From positions 28,212,863-28,276,862 of the forward strand of contig OY986437.1 of NCBI GenBank assembly GCA_963920525.1: a stretch of 64,000 nucleotides of DNA, written 5' to 3'. Below are positions 45,264 to 55,214 of this stretch, piece after piece (the stretch's first letter is position 1; each line of letters opens with the position of its first letter). The translations under genes were made by a program, and so were the position numbers. The notes beneath the pieces were generated by a model. That model was not told the DNA's origin, did not search any database, and saw nothing but the letters and a program-made list of their open reading frames with translations. The stretch comes from Dichetophora obliterata. Its lineage: Eukaryota; Arthropoda; Insecta; Diptera; Sciomyzidae.

Positions 45264-46528
45264 AAGGGTGGTTAAATTTTAAGGACCAATGTTGAATGTG
45301 AACCACACCTACACGTCAAGTTTTTTTCTGCATTTCATTTAACATTTCTCAATTTCAGACTAATTCAACTTGAATCATGGAAAGATACACAAGCGAGCAA
45401 ACGCGTAAAAGTTATTCAGGCTTATTATGAAAATGGACGTTCAGATCAAAATGCATATCGTGCACTTCGTGATTTTTTTTGGCCATTTTAATCATCCAAA
45501 TGTGCGTACAATCGGAAAAATCGTGCTAAAATTTGAACAAACCGGCTCTGTAGGAGATGTGAAAACACCAGTGCATGCTCGTTCAGCTCGTACTGCAGAA
45601 AATATTGCTGCTCTTCGCGATAGTGTGGCTGAAGAGCCGTCCACCTCAAGTCGCCGTCGTTGATGAACATTATGCATAAAGACTTGCATTTACACGCTTA
45701 CAAGGTGCAATTGACTCAAGAACTAAAGCCTCTTGACTATTTCAAGCGTCGTCAATGGCCAGAATGGTGGCAAGAAATGGCAACAGTGGATGATCAATTT
45801 TCGAAGAAAATCATCTACAGTGATAAGGCACATTTTCCCCTCAGTGGATTCGTCAATAAGCAGAATTACCGTATTTGGCCGAATGATAATCCAAGAGTGA
45901 TTGTCGAATAACCAATACCCCCACAAAGAGTGCGGTTTACGGGCTGGCGGCATCATCGGGCTGTATTTTTTCTAAAATGAGGCCGGTCAGGCAGTTACTG
46001 TGAATGGTGATCGCTATCGTGAAATGATAACGAACTTTTTATGGCCCGAATTGAAAGATATGGATGTGGACGATATGTGGTTTCAACAGGAAGGTGCCAC
46101 TTGCCACACAGCTAACGAAACAATGGCTCTTTTGCGCGACAAATTCAATGGCCGTGTTATCTCACGTGGTGGCAATGTCAATTGGCCGCCAAGATCATGT
46201 GATTTGACACCGTCGGACTTCTTTCTTTGGGGTTATTTCAAAGAAAAGGTGTACGTCGATAAGCCAGCAACAATTTAAGAGCTAAAGGATGAGATAATTC
46301 GGCATATTAACGGCATACAACCTCATGTGTGCCTCAGCGTCATCGAAAATTTGGACCATCGGATGGAGGTGTGTCGCCGAGGTCGCGGCGGCTATTTGGC
46401 CGATATTTTGTTCTATACATAATTGAACCATACCAATATTATCATAATAAAAAGATATGACAATAATTTTCTAAAAAATTTGTGTTTTATTCAAAATCAA
46501 CATCGGCCCTTAACATTTAACCACCCTG
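45264..46528 (+). mobile_element. Dead 'rosa'-type DD41D element
   Basis: TIRs AAGGGTGGTTAAATTTTAAG and, inverted, CAGGGTGGTTAAATGTTAAG are flanked by TA at 45262-45263 and 46529-46530. The element is 1265 bp and carries a transposase pseudogene. Confidence 0.9.
45377..46420 (+). pseudogene. DD41D transposase pseudogene with Asp-to-Glu catalytic change
   Basis: Protein pieces run from MERYTSEQTRK through RTAENIAALRDSV, LHAYKVQLTQELKPLDYF, YSDKAHFPLSGFVNKQNYRIW (the Glu after the first Asp is Lys), MWFQQEGATCHTA (second catalytic Asp replaced by Glu), and CDLTPSDFFLWG. They end DILFYT. Several stops and shifts occur (near 45415-45425, 45661, 45909, 45975 and 46276). It is closest in wording to the intact rosa-type copy in this window. 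Confidence 0.88.
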
Positions 46529-46530
46529 TA

Positions 46531-47437
46531 TTATTTGTAAATATTTGTACTCTTAATTTTCTTATCTTCAATACTTATACCTTACTTTTCTATATGTCTG
46601 TGAATCAACGTAGCTGAAAACTACAAATAAAATTCCTAGAATGGACGCAGTTATTAGTAATATTTACACACAAATGGTCTTAAATGGTAATATTTACACA
46701 CGGTCTCAAGAAGTTTGATCATATATCATCCTTTTCTTATAAAATATTTGGTCGAAGTTTTCCCAACTACCTTGATGCAAGAACGTGATTTTTTTTTTGC
46801 ATTGTCCTACAATTCTGTCCATCGAGCAGAGGCATGATCGTCGTTAAATTTTAAAAATTCTAGTAGATTGTTTTTCGCTAGTTCAATAAGATTTTGGAAT
46901 TCACTGTCTAATAATTTAAAAAGTGTCTCAAATATTAAGTACTTTAAGCATTTAATTTTCGAATACTTGTTTTAAATCTCTTCTATTCGCTCTTCTGAAT
47001 TTCTGGTCTCTGCTAAACTTTATTTAACATCTCTTTTTATTTCTATTTTTTAGTAATATAGTGTTTAAGTTTAATTTTACAGTTGTCATATCCTTATAAT
47101 TTTCTTTCAATTTGCAATGTAATTCTTAATTATTTTCAATTTAATTTATATAACTAGTAAGCCCGTGTGGGGTTTGGTGTAAACGCTAAAATCAAGCATA
47201 CCTAGATTTCATTTTAAGCAATCGAATAGACTTTTAACTGATCAAAATTTAAATGAAATTAATTTTGGCCTATTTGCAATAAACGCGGTATTGAACGCAC
47301 AACGACGATATAATTTTAGCATATTTAATTTCCAAATTCAAATTTATTTTAAATGTACAGGAGTAAGAATATTTCTTGATTTCCAGTTGAAAAATGCTTG
47401 AACAAAAATGTTCCCCTATCAATCAATTCATAGTTTT
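46531..47437. other. AT-rich non-coding interval
   Basis: No gene or defined repeat. It includes AGTAAGCCCGTGTGGGG near 47158, which looks like the edge of an unidentified element. Confidence 0.4.
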
Positions 47438-47967
47438 AGCTGAGTGATTCCATTGCTTTTTGACAAAAAAAAATTAAATTCTAAACCTGACCCATTCCGA
47501 TTTGGTTTAAACTTTGTATACACGTAGTGTTGGCTACAATTTAGAAAATAAATTTGTAATTTTAATTTTTTTCCAGTGGTTACTGAGTTACGGGTACTCA
47601 AGAATTGAAAAATTCGGTTTATTTTCTTTAGGATTTATTTTCATTTGATTTCATTTCACTTCGGTTAAGTTTGAGATAGATCAACGATTTTAGATTCATA
47701 TTAAAGATATTTTCAAAAAGCTTATTTTGTATAATAAAACTTTAAAATTTTTCAAATATTTACGTTATTTTTTTGCATAAGAGTTTAACAAAATAATATT
47801 TTTGTGAAGTTATTGGGGGTTGGAATTAGTTTTAAAGGTTTTCTAAGAGATGGCGTAACTATCAATAGATCGCATCGGGCACACCTGTGACTATATTCAT
47901 TTCAAAGCACATTGTGTAAGCTTCATTTTTCAGTATGTGTCATTCCACTGAAGTGTAAACAACATAT

Positions 47968-50900
47968 CGCTCATTTCGTGCAAGACTGTCACAACTCAAA
48001 ATCTGAGATTTTTGAGTTGAGTATACAGGAATATCCGTTATAAGAATCTCTGTAATATATTCCAAAGTCAGAAAGATTTTCGCTCAAATAACGGTTTTAT
48101 GGAGACTTTTGTCGTTTTTGCTCTTTGCACTCAGGCAGTTTTATTAGTTACAACAACGTCACATTTTAGTCTGTGCGTGATCTTCTTTGAATTCGTTCAA
48201 CATTTTTTTAGTAAAAACGCTGTATTTTATCTTATAACGATTTAATTTATAAAGTGTGAGTTAAAATTCATATGGTTTTAACAACAAAAGTGGCCTATTT
48301 CGAAATGTGACGGTTTTGATGTTTTGTGTTTGATTTTTTGATTACATTTTTTATAAATATAAATGTAATAAGACAAGATGTTATGTTGTTGTTGCTAATT
48401 TTTTTTTGTTTTATAAATCATTTCGACTTAAACCGTTATTGTCAGCAAACTTAACTCTTTAAATTTCAACCACAACTTGGAATAATTGAAGTTATCACAT
48501 TCTTGCTGTTAATATATAGTTAACAATTTTAAAGAAACTTGTCACATTTCAAATTGTGCCGTTATTCCTGATAATTTTTATGAATACATAGGAGAACTTT
48601 TCATTTTTCTTTAAAGGCTCTTCTTATATTAAAAACTCATGGAACACCAACAACAAGCTTCTTGTTCACTTTCTTTTACCTCGAGTGATTCTACTTGTTG
48701 CTATGAGTTCGATTCAGACGACTCTCAGAAAGATTTAACATATAAACCAGCCGACAACACTGCAATAGAAAGTGATACCATAAGCAACAACTCCGTTGTA
48801 GACGAAGTTTATGAATCTGTTGTAGTAGGTGATGTCGCTATCGCTGCGAATTCAAGTAGTACGACTAAGAAAGGTAAGAAGCGACACAACAATCCAGAAA
48901 AATGGCGTCGCAATATAAAAAAAAAATTGAGAAATTCAGGCAAAGAATATGAAATGTGGACGAAGGAGAAGAGAATTCAACGATGTAGAAGTATTAAGCC
49001 TCCTTGTACTGAGAAATGTAGACTACAGTGCTCTAAGAATTTTAGTGATAATGATCGCTTAAACATTTTTAATTTATATTGGTCTCTAGGAAATATTGAG
49101 AAGCAAAGGCAATTTTTGTTAAACTGCATCGCTGAAAACGAGCCTCGATATCGATATATTAGACAAGGGGGAACGCGACCACCAAGACAAAAAAACATGA
49201 AATACTTTTTTAAGAGAAATGAAAACATAACACAAGTTTGCAAAAAATTTCTAATGAGTACACTCGACATAAACAATAGACCAATTCGAACAGCATTAGA
49301 GAAGAGCAAAAAAAAATACTCAAAATTTGTTAGAAGAAGACAAACGAGGCAGACATAGCAAGCAACCAAGAGTGAATCCTGGAATTAGAGAGGGAATTAA
49401 AACATTCATAGACTCCATACCTAAAATTGAGAGCCATTATACACGAGCGCATACAACAAAACTGTATATTGATGGTAGCAAAACTGTTGCAGAACTTCAT
49501 AGAGATTATATAATTCGCTGCCGAGAACAAAGCATTGATTATGGAAATTACCCATTATTTTATCGCATATTCAATACGGAATTTAACGTTTCATTTTTTG
49601 TACCCAAAAAAGATCAATGCGAGCTCTGTGTTGCTTATGAGAACTTAGAAGGGGATAAGAAAGGAGAGCTGCAAGAGAAATATGACCAACACATTTTGGA
49701 AAAAGAGATTTCAAGAATTGAGAAAAAGTCTGACAAAGAGAATAATTCCCCAGATACGTTGGTAGCTGTTTATGATATGCAAGCAGTTATGCAGCTCCCA
49801 AAAGGGGATGTTTCAGTTTTTTATTACAAGTCAAAATTAAACGTTTTGAATTTTACAATTTTTAACATGAAAGACAACACCTGCGAGTGTTATGTGTGGG
49901 ATGAAAGTAATGCAAATAGAGGTGGAAATGAATTGGGAACATGCATCCTTCGCTATATGAGGGAAAAGTCTCTTCAAAACAACACGAAACACTTTATTTT
50001 TTATTCAGATAACTGCGCAGGCCAACAAAAAAATAAATTTATGATTTCAGTTTATTTTTATGCAGTACAGTTTTTAAATATTGAAAGTATAACTCATAAA
50101 TACTTAACTAAGGGGCATACACAAAACGAGGGAGACTCCGTGCATTCTCTTATTGAAAGGAACGTGAAGCGTCAGCTTAGATGTGGTCCAATTTATACTC
50201 CTGAAACTTTTATTTCCATTATAAGAAGTGCAAAAAAATGTGGCAAACCATACAAAGTGACAGAATTATGCTTCGATGATGTTTACGATATGAAACAGTT
50301 ACATGCTGATATAGGCCCTCTGAATATGGCTAATGCAAAACTATCGGATATTAAAATCGTAAAAGTAAGTAAGGAGTCACCAACTTCCTTATTTTACAAG
50401 ACATCATACTCTCATGAACGATTTGAAGAAGCAAAAGTCTTAAGGCGAGTTTCTAAAAAAGACATTCATTTTATACAAGCTTTCTCGTCCAAGCCTGGTA
50501 TAACCGAGAGAAAGAAAATTGATCTCTTAGATTTAATAAATAAGGGTATCATACCTAAATACTACAAAACTTTTTATGATTCGTTATAAAAATTAATTTT
50601 AATTTATGTTATTTAAAAACAAAAATCCATTATACATGCGAAATTATATCTTATTTAATTATCTTTTATGTTAATAAGATTACATATTTTTTTGTCAAAT
50701 GAATAAATGAAATGTTAATTGAAAATTCCAATTGAATTATTTATTTTTTTTTTAGCAATACCGTCACAACACTGCATATAACATTTTATTCTTTGCATTT
50801 TTGCAGCAATAACGTCATAAAACTAACAGTGTGAAAAAAAATATTTTTTAAAATACTAATAGTTATCATAAAAGCTATTTAACTTCAGAATAATGTTTAT

Positions 50901-51040
50901 AAAATATTATTCTACCAGAATGTGCAAAAATATAAATGAAACATCTACATTTATGGAAGAAATATGATTTTCAAATGTTTAAAGTGGCCTCCTGAAAATT
51001 CGCAAATTTTAAGTTGTGACAGTCTTGCACGAAATGAGCG
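47968..51040 (+). mobile_element. Element 2: 3.07-kb DNA transposon, relative of element 1
   Basis: Perfect 29-bp TIRs (47968-47996 and 51012-51040) begin CGCTCATTTCGTGCAAG. They are flanked by ATAT at 47964-47967 and 51041-51044. Like element 1, the TIR starts with CG, is 29 bp long and has a 4-bp AT-only duplication; the TIR sequences themselves differ. One gene (48639-50589) fills most of it. Subterminal words such as ACGTCACATTT (48155), ATGTGACGGTTT (48305), TGCCGTTATTCC (48557), ACCGTCACAAC (50760) and ACGTCATAAAAC (50811) recur on both sides. Confidence 0.93.
48639..50589 (+). pseudogene. Transposase-like gene of element 2, one frameshift from complete
   Basis: Two overlapping frames (48639-49358, 239 codons; 49327-50589, 420 codons) join into one protein of about 645 residues if one A is dropped from the A9 run at 49308-49316. 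N-terminal features are a Ser/Asp-rich leader, a basic stretch, and C-x3-C-x3-C at residues 123-131 of the first frame (PCTEKCRLQC). The second frame has CELC (98-101), VYDMQAV (Asp 150), YVWDES (189-194), YSDNCAGQQKN (Asp 228) and HTQNEGDSVHS (Asp 270). The order and spacing of the three Asp blocks suggest an RNase-H-like transposase core, an inference. The family is common in arthropods and may be what Pfam calls DUF7869, a name recalled and not checked. Being the only gene between two TIRs supports a transposase role. Confidence 0.85.
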
Positions 51041-51062
51041 ATATATTTTTTTCTCTGTGAAC

Positions 51063-52100
51063 ATGTCGACTTTTGTTCCAACAAAACGCAATTTGCGGGA
51101 AGGTTTACTTTTGTGCTTCCATTTGAAGAAAAAAGCGGTTGAAGCACAACGCACGCTTACTGAGGCCTACGGGGACTATGCTCCATCGATTTCTACTTGT
51201 GAGTACTGGTTCCGTCGGTTTAAAAGTGGTGATTTTGATACGGAAGACAAAGAGCGTCCGGGCCAGCCGAAAAAGTTTGAAGATGAGGAATTGGAGGCTT
51301 TGCTCGATGAAGACCCGTGTCAAACCCTTCAAGAATTGTCAGAATCATTGGGAGTCGACTTATCAACGGTCGGCAAACGCTTGAAGGCCATGGGAATGAT
51401 TCAAAAGCAAGGAAATTGGGTGCCGTACCAGTTGAAGCCGAGAGACGTTGAACGGCGATTTTGCATGTGCGAACAACTGCTTCAACGGCATAAAAGGAAG
51501 AGTTTTTTGCATCGTATTGCCACTGGCGATGAAAAGTGGATCCATTACGATAATCCTAAGCGAAAAAAATCGTGGGGACCACCCGGCCATGCATCAACAT
51601 CGAGGGCCAAGCCGAATATTCATGGCGCCAAGCTTATGCTGTGTATTTGGTGGGATCAGAAGGGTGTCGTGTACTATGAGCTGCTAAAACCTAACGAAAC
51701 CATCACTGGGGAACGCTACCAACAACAATTGATGCAATTGAGCCGAGCATTAAAGGTTAAACGGCCGGAATATGCCAAAAGACACGACAAAGTGGTTTTT
51801 CAACATGACAACGCACGGCCACATGTTGCAAGAACCGTCAAGGAAACGTTGGAGGCGCTGAATTGGGATGTGCTACCCCACCCGCCTTATAGCCTAGACA
51901 TAGCCCCTTCGGACTACCACCTATTCAGATCGCTGACGCATGGCTTGGCTGAGCAGCGCTTCACTTCTTACGAGGATACCAAAAAATGGGTCGATTCGTG
52001 GATTGCCTCAAAAGACGAATCGTTCTTCCGGCGCGGAATCCATATGCTGCCAGAAACATGGGAAAATGTTGTAGCTAACGATGGACAATACTTTGAATAA
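51063..52100 (+). CDS. Mariner transposase, 345 aa, apparently intact
   Basis: The ATG at 51063 is chosen because it gives exactly the 345 residues usual for mariner and starts MSTFVPTKRNLR like other family members; the upstream 33 in-frame codons lie in UTR and element 2. The N-terminal half has two helix-turn-helix motifs. The linker WVPYQL is at 119-124. Catalytic residues are Asp 156 (TGDEKWI), Asp 249 (QHDNARPH) and Asp 284 (APSDYHLF), giving DD34D. The wording is closest to the mauritiana subfamily. Its native promoter region is split by element 2, so expression may depend on sequences in that element. Confidence 0.95.
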   Translation: MSTFVPTKRNLREGLLLCFHLKKKAVEAQRTLTEAYGDYAPSISTCEYWFRRFKSGDFDTEDKERPGQPKKFEDEELEALLDEDPCQTLQELSESLGVDLSTVGKRLKAMGMIQKQGNWVPYQLKPRDVERRFCMCEQLLQRHKRKSFLHRIATGDEKWIHYDNPKRKKSWGPPGHASTSRAKPNIHGAKLMLCIWWDQKGVVYYELLKPNETITGERYQQQLMQLSRALKVKRPEYAKRHDKVVFQHDNARPHVARTVKETLEALNWDVLPHPPYSLDIAPSDYHLFRSLTHGLAEQRFTSYEDTKKWVDSWIASKDESFFRRGIHMLPETWENVVANDGQYFE

Positions 52101-52176
52101 TATATATTGTACCGTTGTTTCTAAATAAATGCTCAAAAACCGAAAAAAAACCTTCAAAATTAATTCCAACCCCCTA

Positions 52177-53000
52177 TTTTAAAATTTTGAAAAAAATATA
52201 TATTAATTAATGATAATACCAGACAACAATTTTTTGCAAATGAAATTTAAACACACTTTTTGCATCGATTTTGACCTTCTAAACACGAAAATGAATTTTA
52301 AAAAATTTAGAATGATGCCGTTTTTGAAATAAAAATCTTTGAAATTTTTTTTTTATTTTTTGGAGGTGCACCTACTATTTTGGTTATATTTTGGGTCTGT
52401 CTTATTCGATCTTCATATATGATGACTCAAATTAAAGATAATAAAACTCTCTACAACTTATTTCTTAAAAGTTTTCAAATAAGTAATGTCGTGTCGATAC
52501 TACCGATTTAAATAACTGGAAAAACGGACATTTTTCTGTAAAACTTGGGGTGAAAATTTTATTTATTGTCGTTGGAACAATAGAAAACGTAGTGCAAACC
52601 AATATTTTGCATTTTGTACAAATAGTTCACCCTTTTCCAAAGAAAACAAGACCCCAGCCGTAAAAATCCATGGACAATTTAAAGAGTTATTAATTTTTTG
52701 GTGAAAGACTAAAAATTAGGTTTTTAACGATTTTAATTTTACTTGTGGTAGATTCGATTTCATGATGAAATATTTCTATATGTAGGTAGTTAAATTATAA
52801 TTATAATAAATATTTCGAAGTAAACTTACTTTAAAATTTATTCTCAACACAGCAGCTTGCGAGAAAGCAACAAGAACTGAACACACTAAAGAATATTATA
52901 TGTGTGTGTATGTGCACAGTGCGTCATCGGTGCTTCGGTATAAGCTAAGCAGAGTTGATAACATTCTTCGAAATAAACTCTTCTAATAACAATTAAAATT
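52177..53000. other. Non-coding part of the long-inverted-repeat element
   Basis: AT-rich. A block at about 52813-52992 (CTCAACACAGCAGCTTGCG, ACAGTG, CATCGGTGCTTCGGTATAAG) is a third copy of the arm sequence of the palindrome at 53360-54263. No coding potential. Confidence 0.55.
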
Positions 53001-53179
53001 GAATTTAACACAACACATTCATGCAGCACATTCAGGAAAAAACCTACATAAATAAAAATCCTAACAAAAATTCCCGAACGTCCTTAAATCCCAACAATCG
53101 CCAGCTCTGTGAGTGCAAGTGAAGTGCTTCAATATTAAACTTTGACGTCAGTGTTTTCTTCAATTTCAATTTACATCAA

Positions 53180-53362
53180 ATGTCTAATTTCAAAGTTTTG
53201 TGTTGTAATCCTTTTAATGAGAAAGATCACAAATTTCAAAGGCGCAATTTATGCTCGGTTTCTCAATGGAAGGTAGAAAAAGTGCCCTTCATAACACTTG
53301 AACATAAGATATGTGACAAATGTAGAAAAAAAATTTCAAAAATGGAGCTTTTTCAATTTTAA
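53180..53362 (+). CDS. Small Cys-rich frame, possible first exon of a TE gene
   Basis: Sixty codons encode a compact motif: CCNPFNEKDHKF near the start and ICDKCRKKISKM near the end, a CC...C-x2-C zinc-type module. I recall this module at the N-terminus of multi-copy arthropod TE-like proteins. The partial gene at 63054-64000 has the same spacing (KCC...ICETCRNTLRK). The frame stops right before the palindrome, so the rest of the gene is missing or lies in an exon not found. An upstream TGACGTCAGTG word lies near 53144. Confidence 0.4.
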   Translation: MSNFKVLCCNPFNEKDHKFQRRNLCSVSQWKVEKVPFITLEHKICDKCRKKISKMELFQF

Positions 53363-54263
53363 TTGTTATAAGATGAGTTTATTTCGAAGAATTTTATCAA
53401 CTTTGCTTAGCTTACACCGAAGCACCGATGTTGCACTGTGCACATAAACACACATATAATATTCTTTAATGTGTTCAGTTCTTGTTGCTTTCTCGCAAGC
53501 TGCTGTGTTGAGCATACATTTTAAAGTAAGTTTTCTTCGAAAATTATTTTAATAGTGTTCTCATTGTCGTCCCAGGCTGAAATTTTGAGAGAACTTAGAT
53601 AAATTATCATTAATTAAAATATATTTTTTTCAAAATTTTTAAAAATGACTTTCACAAAAATATTTTTTTTTAAACTTTTATGCAAAAAAAAAAAAAATAT
53701 TTTTGTGAAAGTCATTTTTAAAAATTTTGAAAAAAAAAATATTTTAATTAATGATAATTTATCTAAGTTCTCTCAAAATTTCAGCCTGGGACGACAATGG
53801 GCATTGGCGTCAGAAGCGGGGGGCAAGGTGGGCAGTTGCCCCCACTTTTTTAGCTAGATAAACAATTTAAAAGGAAAAGTTATTCAAAATATCAGTTTTT
53901 TTAAAACGATAATATTTTTGTATTATATATTTTCCTCTTCTTTCTCTCTTCTTCATGTTTCATGTGAAGATATTTTGGTGAACTTTTTTGCACCACCATT
54001 TGTACTGCCCCCCATTTGTACTGCTCCCCCCAGATGAAATTCGCTTCCGACGCGATTGACAATGGGAACACTATTAAAATAATTTTCGAAGTAAACTTAC
54101 TTTAAAATTTATGCTCAACACAGCAGCTTGCGAGAAAGCAACAAGAACTGAACACATTAAAGAATATTATATGTGTGTTTATGTGCACAGTGCAACATCG
54201 GTGCTTCGGTGTAAGCTAAGCAAAGTTGATAAAATTCTTCGAAATAAACTCATCTTATAACAA
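53360..54263. repeat. Large palindrome (arms ~310 bp) with a MITE in one arm
   Basis: The arms are near-exact inverses (GTTATAAGATGAGTTTATTT at the left; its inverse at the right end) meeting at an A/T-rich centre near 53685. The right arm is 265 bp longer because of the hAT MITE and its duplication; removing these restores symmetry. Arm landmarks include ACCGAAGCACCGATG, CTCAACACAGCAGC (inverse) and TCGTCCCAGGCTGAAATTTT. Confidence 0.88.
53802..54058 (+). mobile_element. 257-bp hAT-type MITE, copy 1
   Basis: The ends CATTGGCGTC-GAAGCGGGG and, inverted, CAATCGCGTCGGAAGCG are flanked by the 8-bp duplication ACAATGGG (53794-53801 and 54059-54066). Internal words are AGTTGCCCCC, CTCTTTCTTCTCTT-like runs and TTTGTACTGCCCCCC. 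Copy 2 is at 55387-55643. Confidence 0.92.
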
Positions 54264-54592
54264 AAAAAAAAAAAATAACGTAAATATTTGAGAAATTTTA
54301 ATGTTTTATTTTACAAAATAAGCCTTTTGAAAATGTCTTTAATATGAATTTAAAATCGTTGCTCTATCTCCAACTGAACCGAAGTTATGATCAAATGAAA
54401 CTCAGTCCTCAAGAAAAAAACCGAATTTTTTCAATTTTCGAGTATCCATAACTCAGTAACCACTCGAAAAAAAATAAAAATTACAAATTGATTTTTTAAA
54501 TTGTAATCAACACTACGTGTAAACAAAGTTTAAACCAAATCGGATAGGGTCGAATTGAGAGTGTTGTTGAAAATCAATGTAATCACCCAGCT

Positions 54593-54984
54593 GTGAAATT
54601 ATAAAAGATTATTCGTCAGTATAACAGTTTCATAGCTATTAGTCGATAAGTGGCGCTAAATACCTCATATATTTTAAGGCATATACTAAAATTAAGAAGA
54701 GAAAAAGTAACATAACAGTAACAATTATATGCAAATTTTAGCTCGCTATTACTTAAAAAATATAAATGTTTAAGAAATAAAAAGTCCAGTTTGCACGTCT
54801 ACAGGTCTAAACCTGCCAAACCATACCAAATTTATTAAGATTGGACTTGTACTTAAAAAGCCTTACGCCGTACAAAATTTGCGTTTGCGTTATATGTATA
54901 AGATGTTTTTCTTTTTATTAGTTTATTGAATGTCGAATTTAAAAAATGTTCATGCGGCATGTAAATGATTATTCTTAAATGTCA
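54593..54984. other. Non-coding interval
   Basis: No gene or repeat recognised. Confidence 0.4.
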
Positions 54985-55185
54985 ACATAATTGATTTAAT
55001 AAATACAAGTACAAAAATAATTTTGAATTTCCATTGATCTATGTTCAATTTCAATTCATCAATGCTGAATTTCAACTGATCTTTTCTGATTTTCAAATAT
55101 AATTTTTGAACTTTAATTAATTTTCGCTGAATATCATTTGATATTTTCTGAATTTCAATAGATCCATTTTGATTTTCCAATTTCA
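54985..55185 (+). repeat. Second locus of the TGAATTTCAATTGATC minisatellite
   Basis: Variants such as TGAATTTCCATTGATCTATG, TGAATTTCAACTGATCTTTT and TGAATTTCAATAGATCCATT follow each other, matching 40900-41960 fourteen kb away. Confidence 0.78.
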
Positions 55186-55214
55186 CTCTACTAAATTGCT
55201 ATTGTTTTCTGAAT

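Larger units (their letters stand above)
47813..52174 (+). mobile_element. Mariner (DD34D), 1.29 kb, interrupted by element 2
   Basis: Inverted ends share GGGGGTTGGAATTA and AAGGTTTT and are flanked by TA at 47811-47812 and 52175-52176. Subtracting element 2 and one ATAT leaves about 1285 bp, the normal mariner size. The left end has two extra T bases before the G run. The insertion lies in the 5' UTR, so the transposase frame is untouched. Confidence 0.92.
47438..54592. mobile_element. Long-inverted-repeat element enclosing the mariner and element 2
   Basis: About 320-340 bp at the left (47438-47775) is a diverged inverse of 54275-54592. Shared landmarks are AGCTG-GTGATT, CGATTTGGTTTAAACTTTG, TACACGTAGTGTTG, ACTGAGTTA, AAAATTCGGTTT and AAATATTTACGTTA. 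The mariner sits in a copy of the internal ATATTTTTGTGAAG...TTTTAAAATTTTG sequence. The right half holds a small Cys-rich frame (53180-53362), a large palindrome (53360-54263) and a hAT MITE. Exact ends and target duplication are unresolved. Confidence 0.65.

Noticed and set aside
53645..53857. 70-codon frame across the palindrome centre
   Set aside because: It spans the A/T-rich hairpin centre and runs into the hAT MITE.
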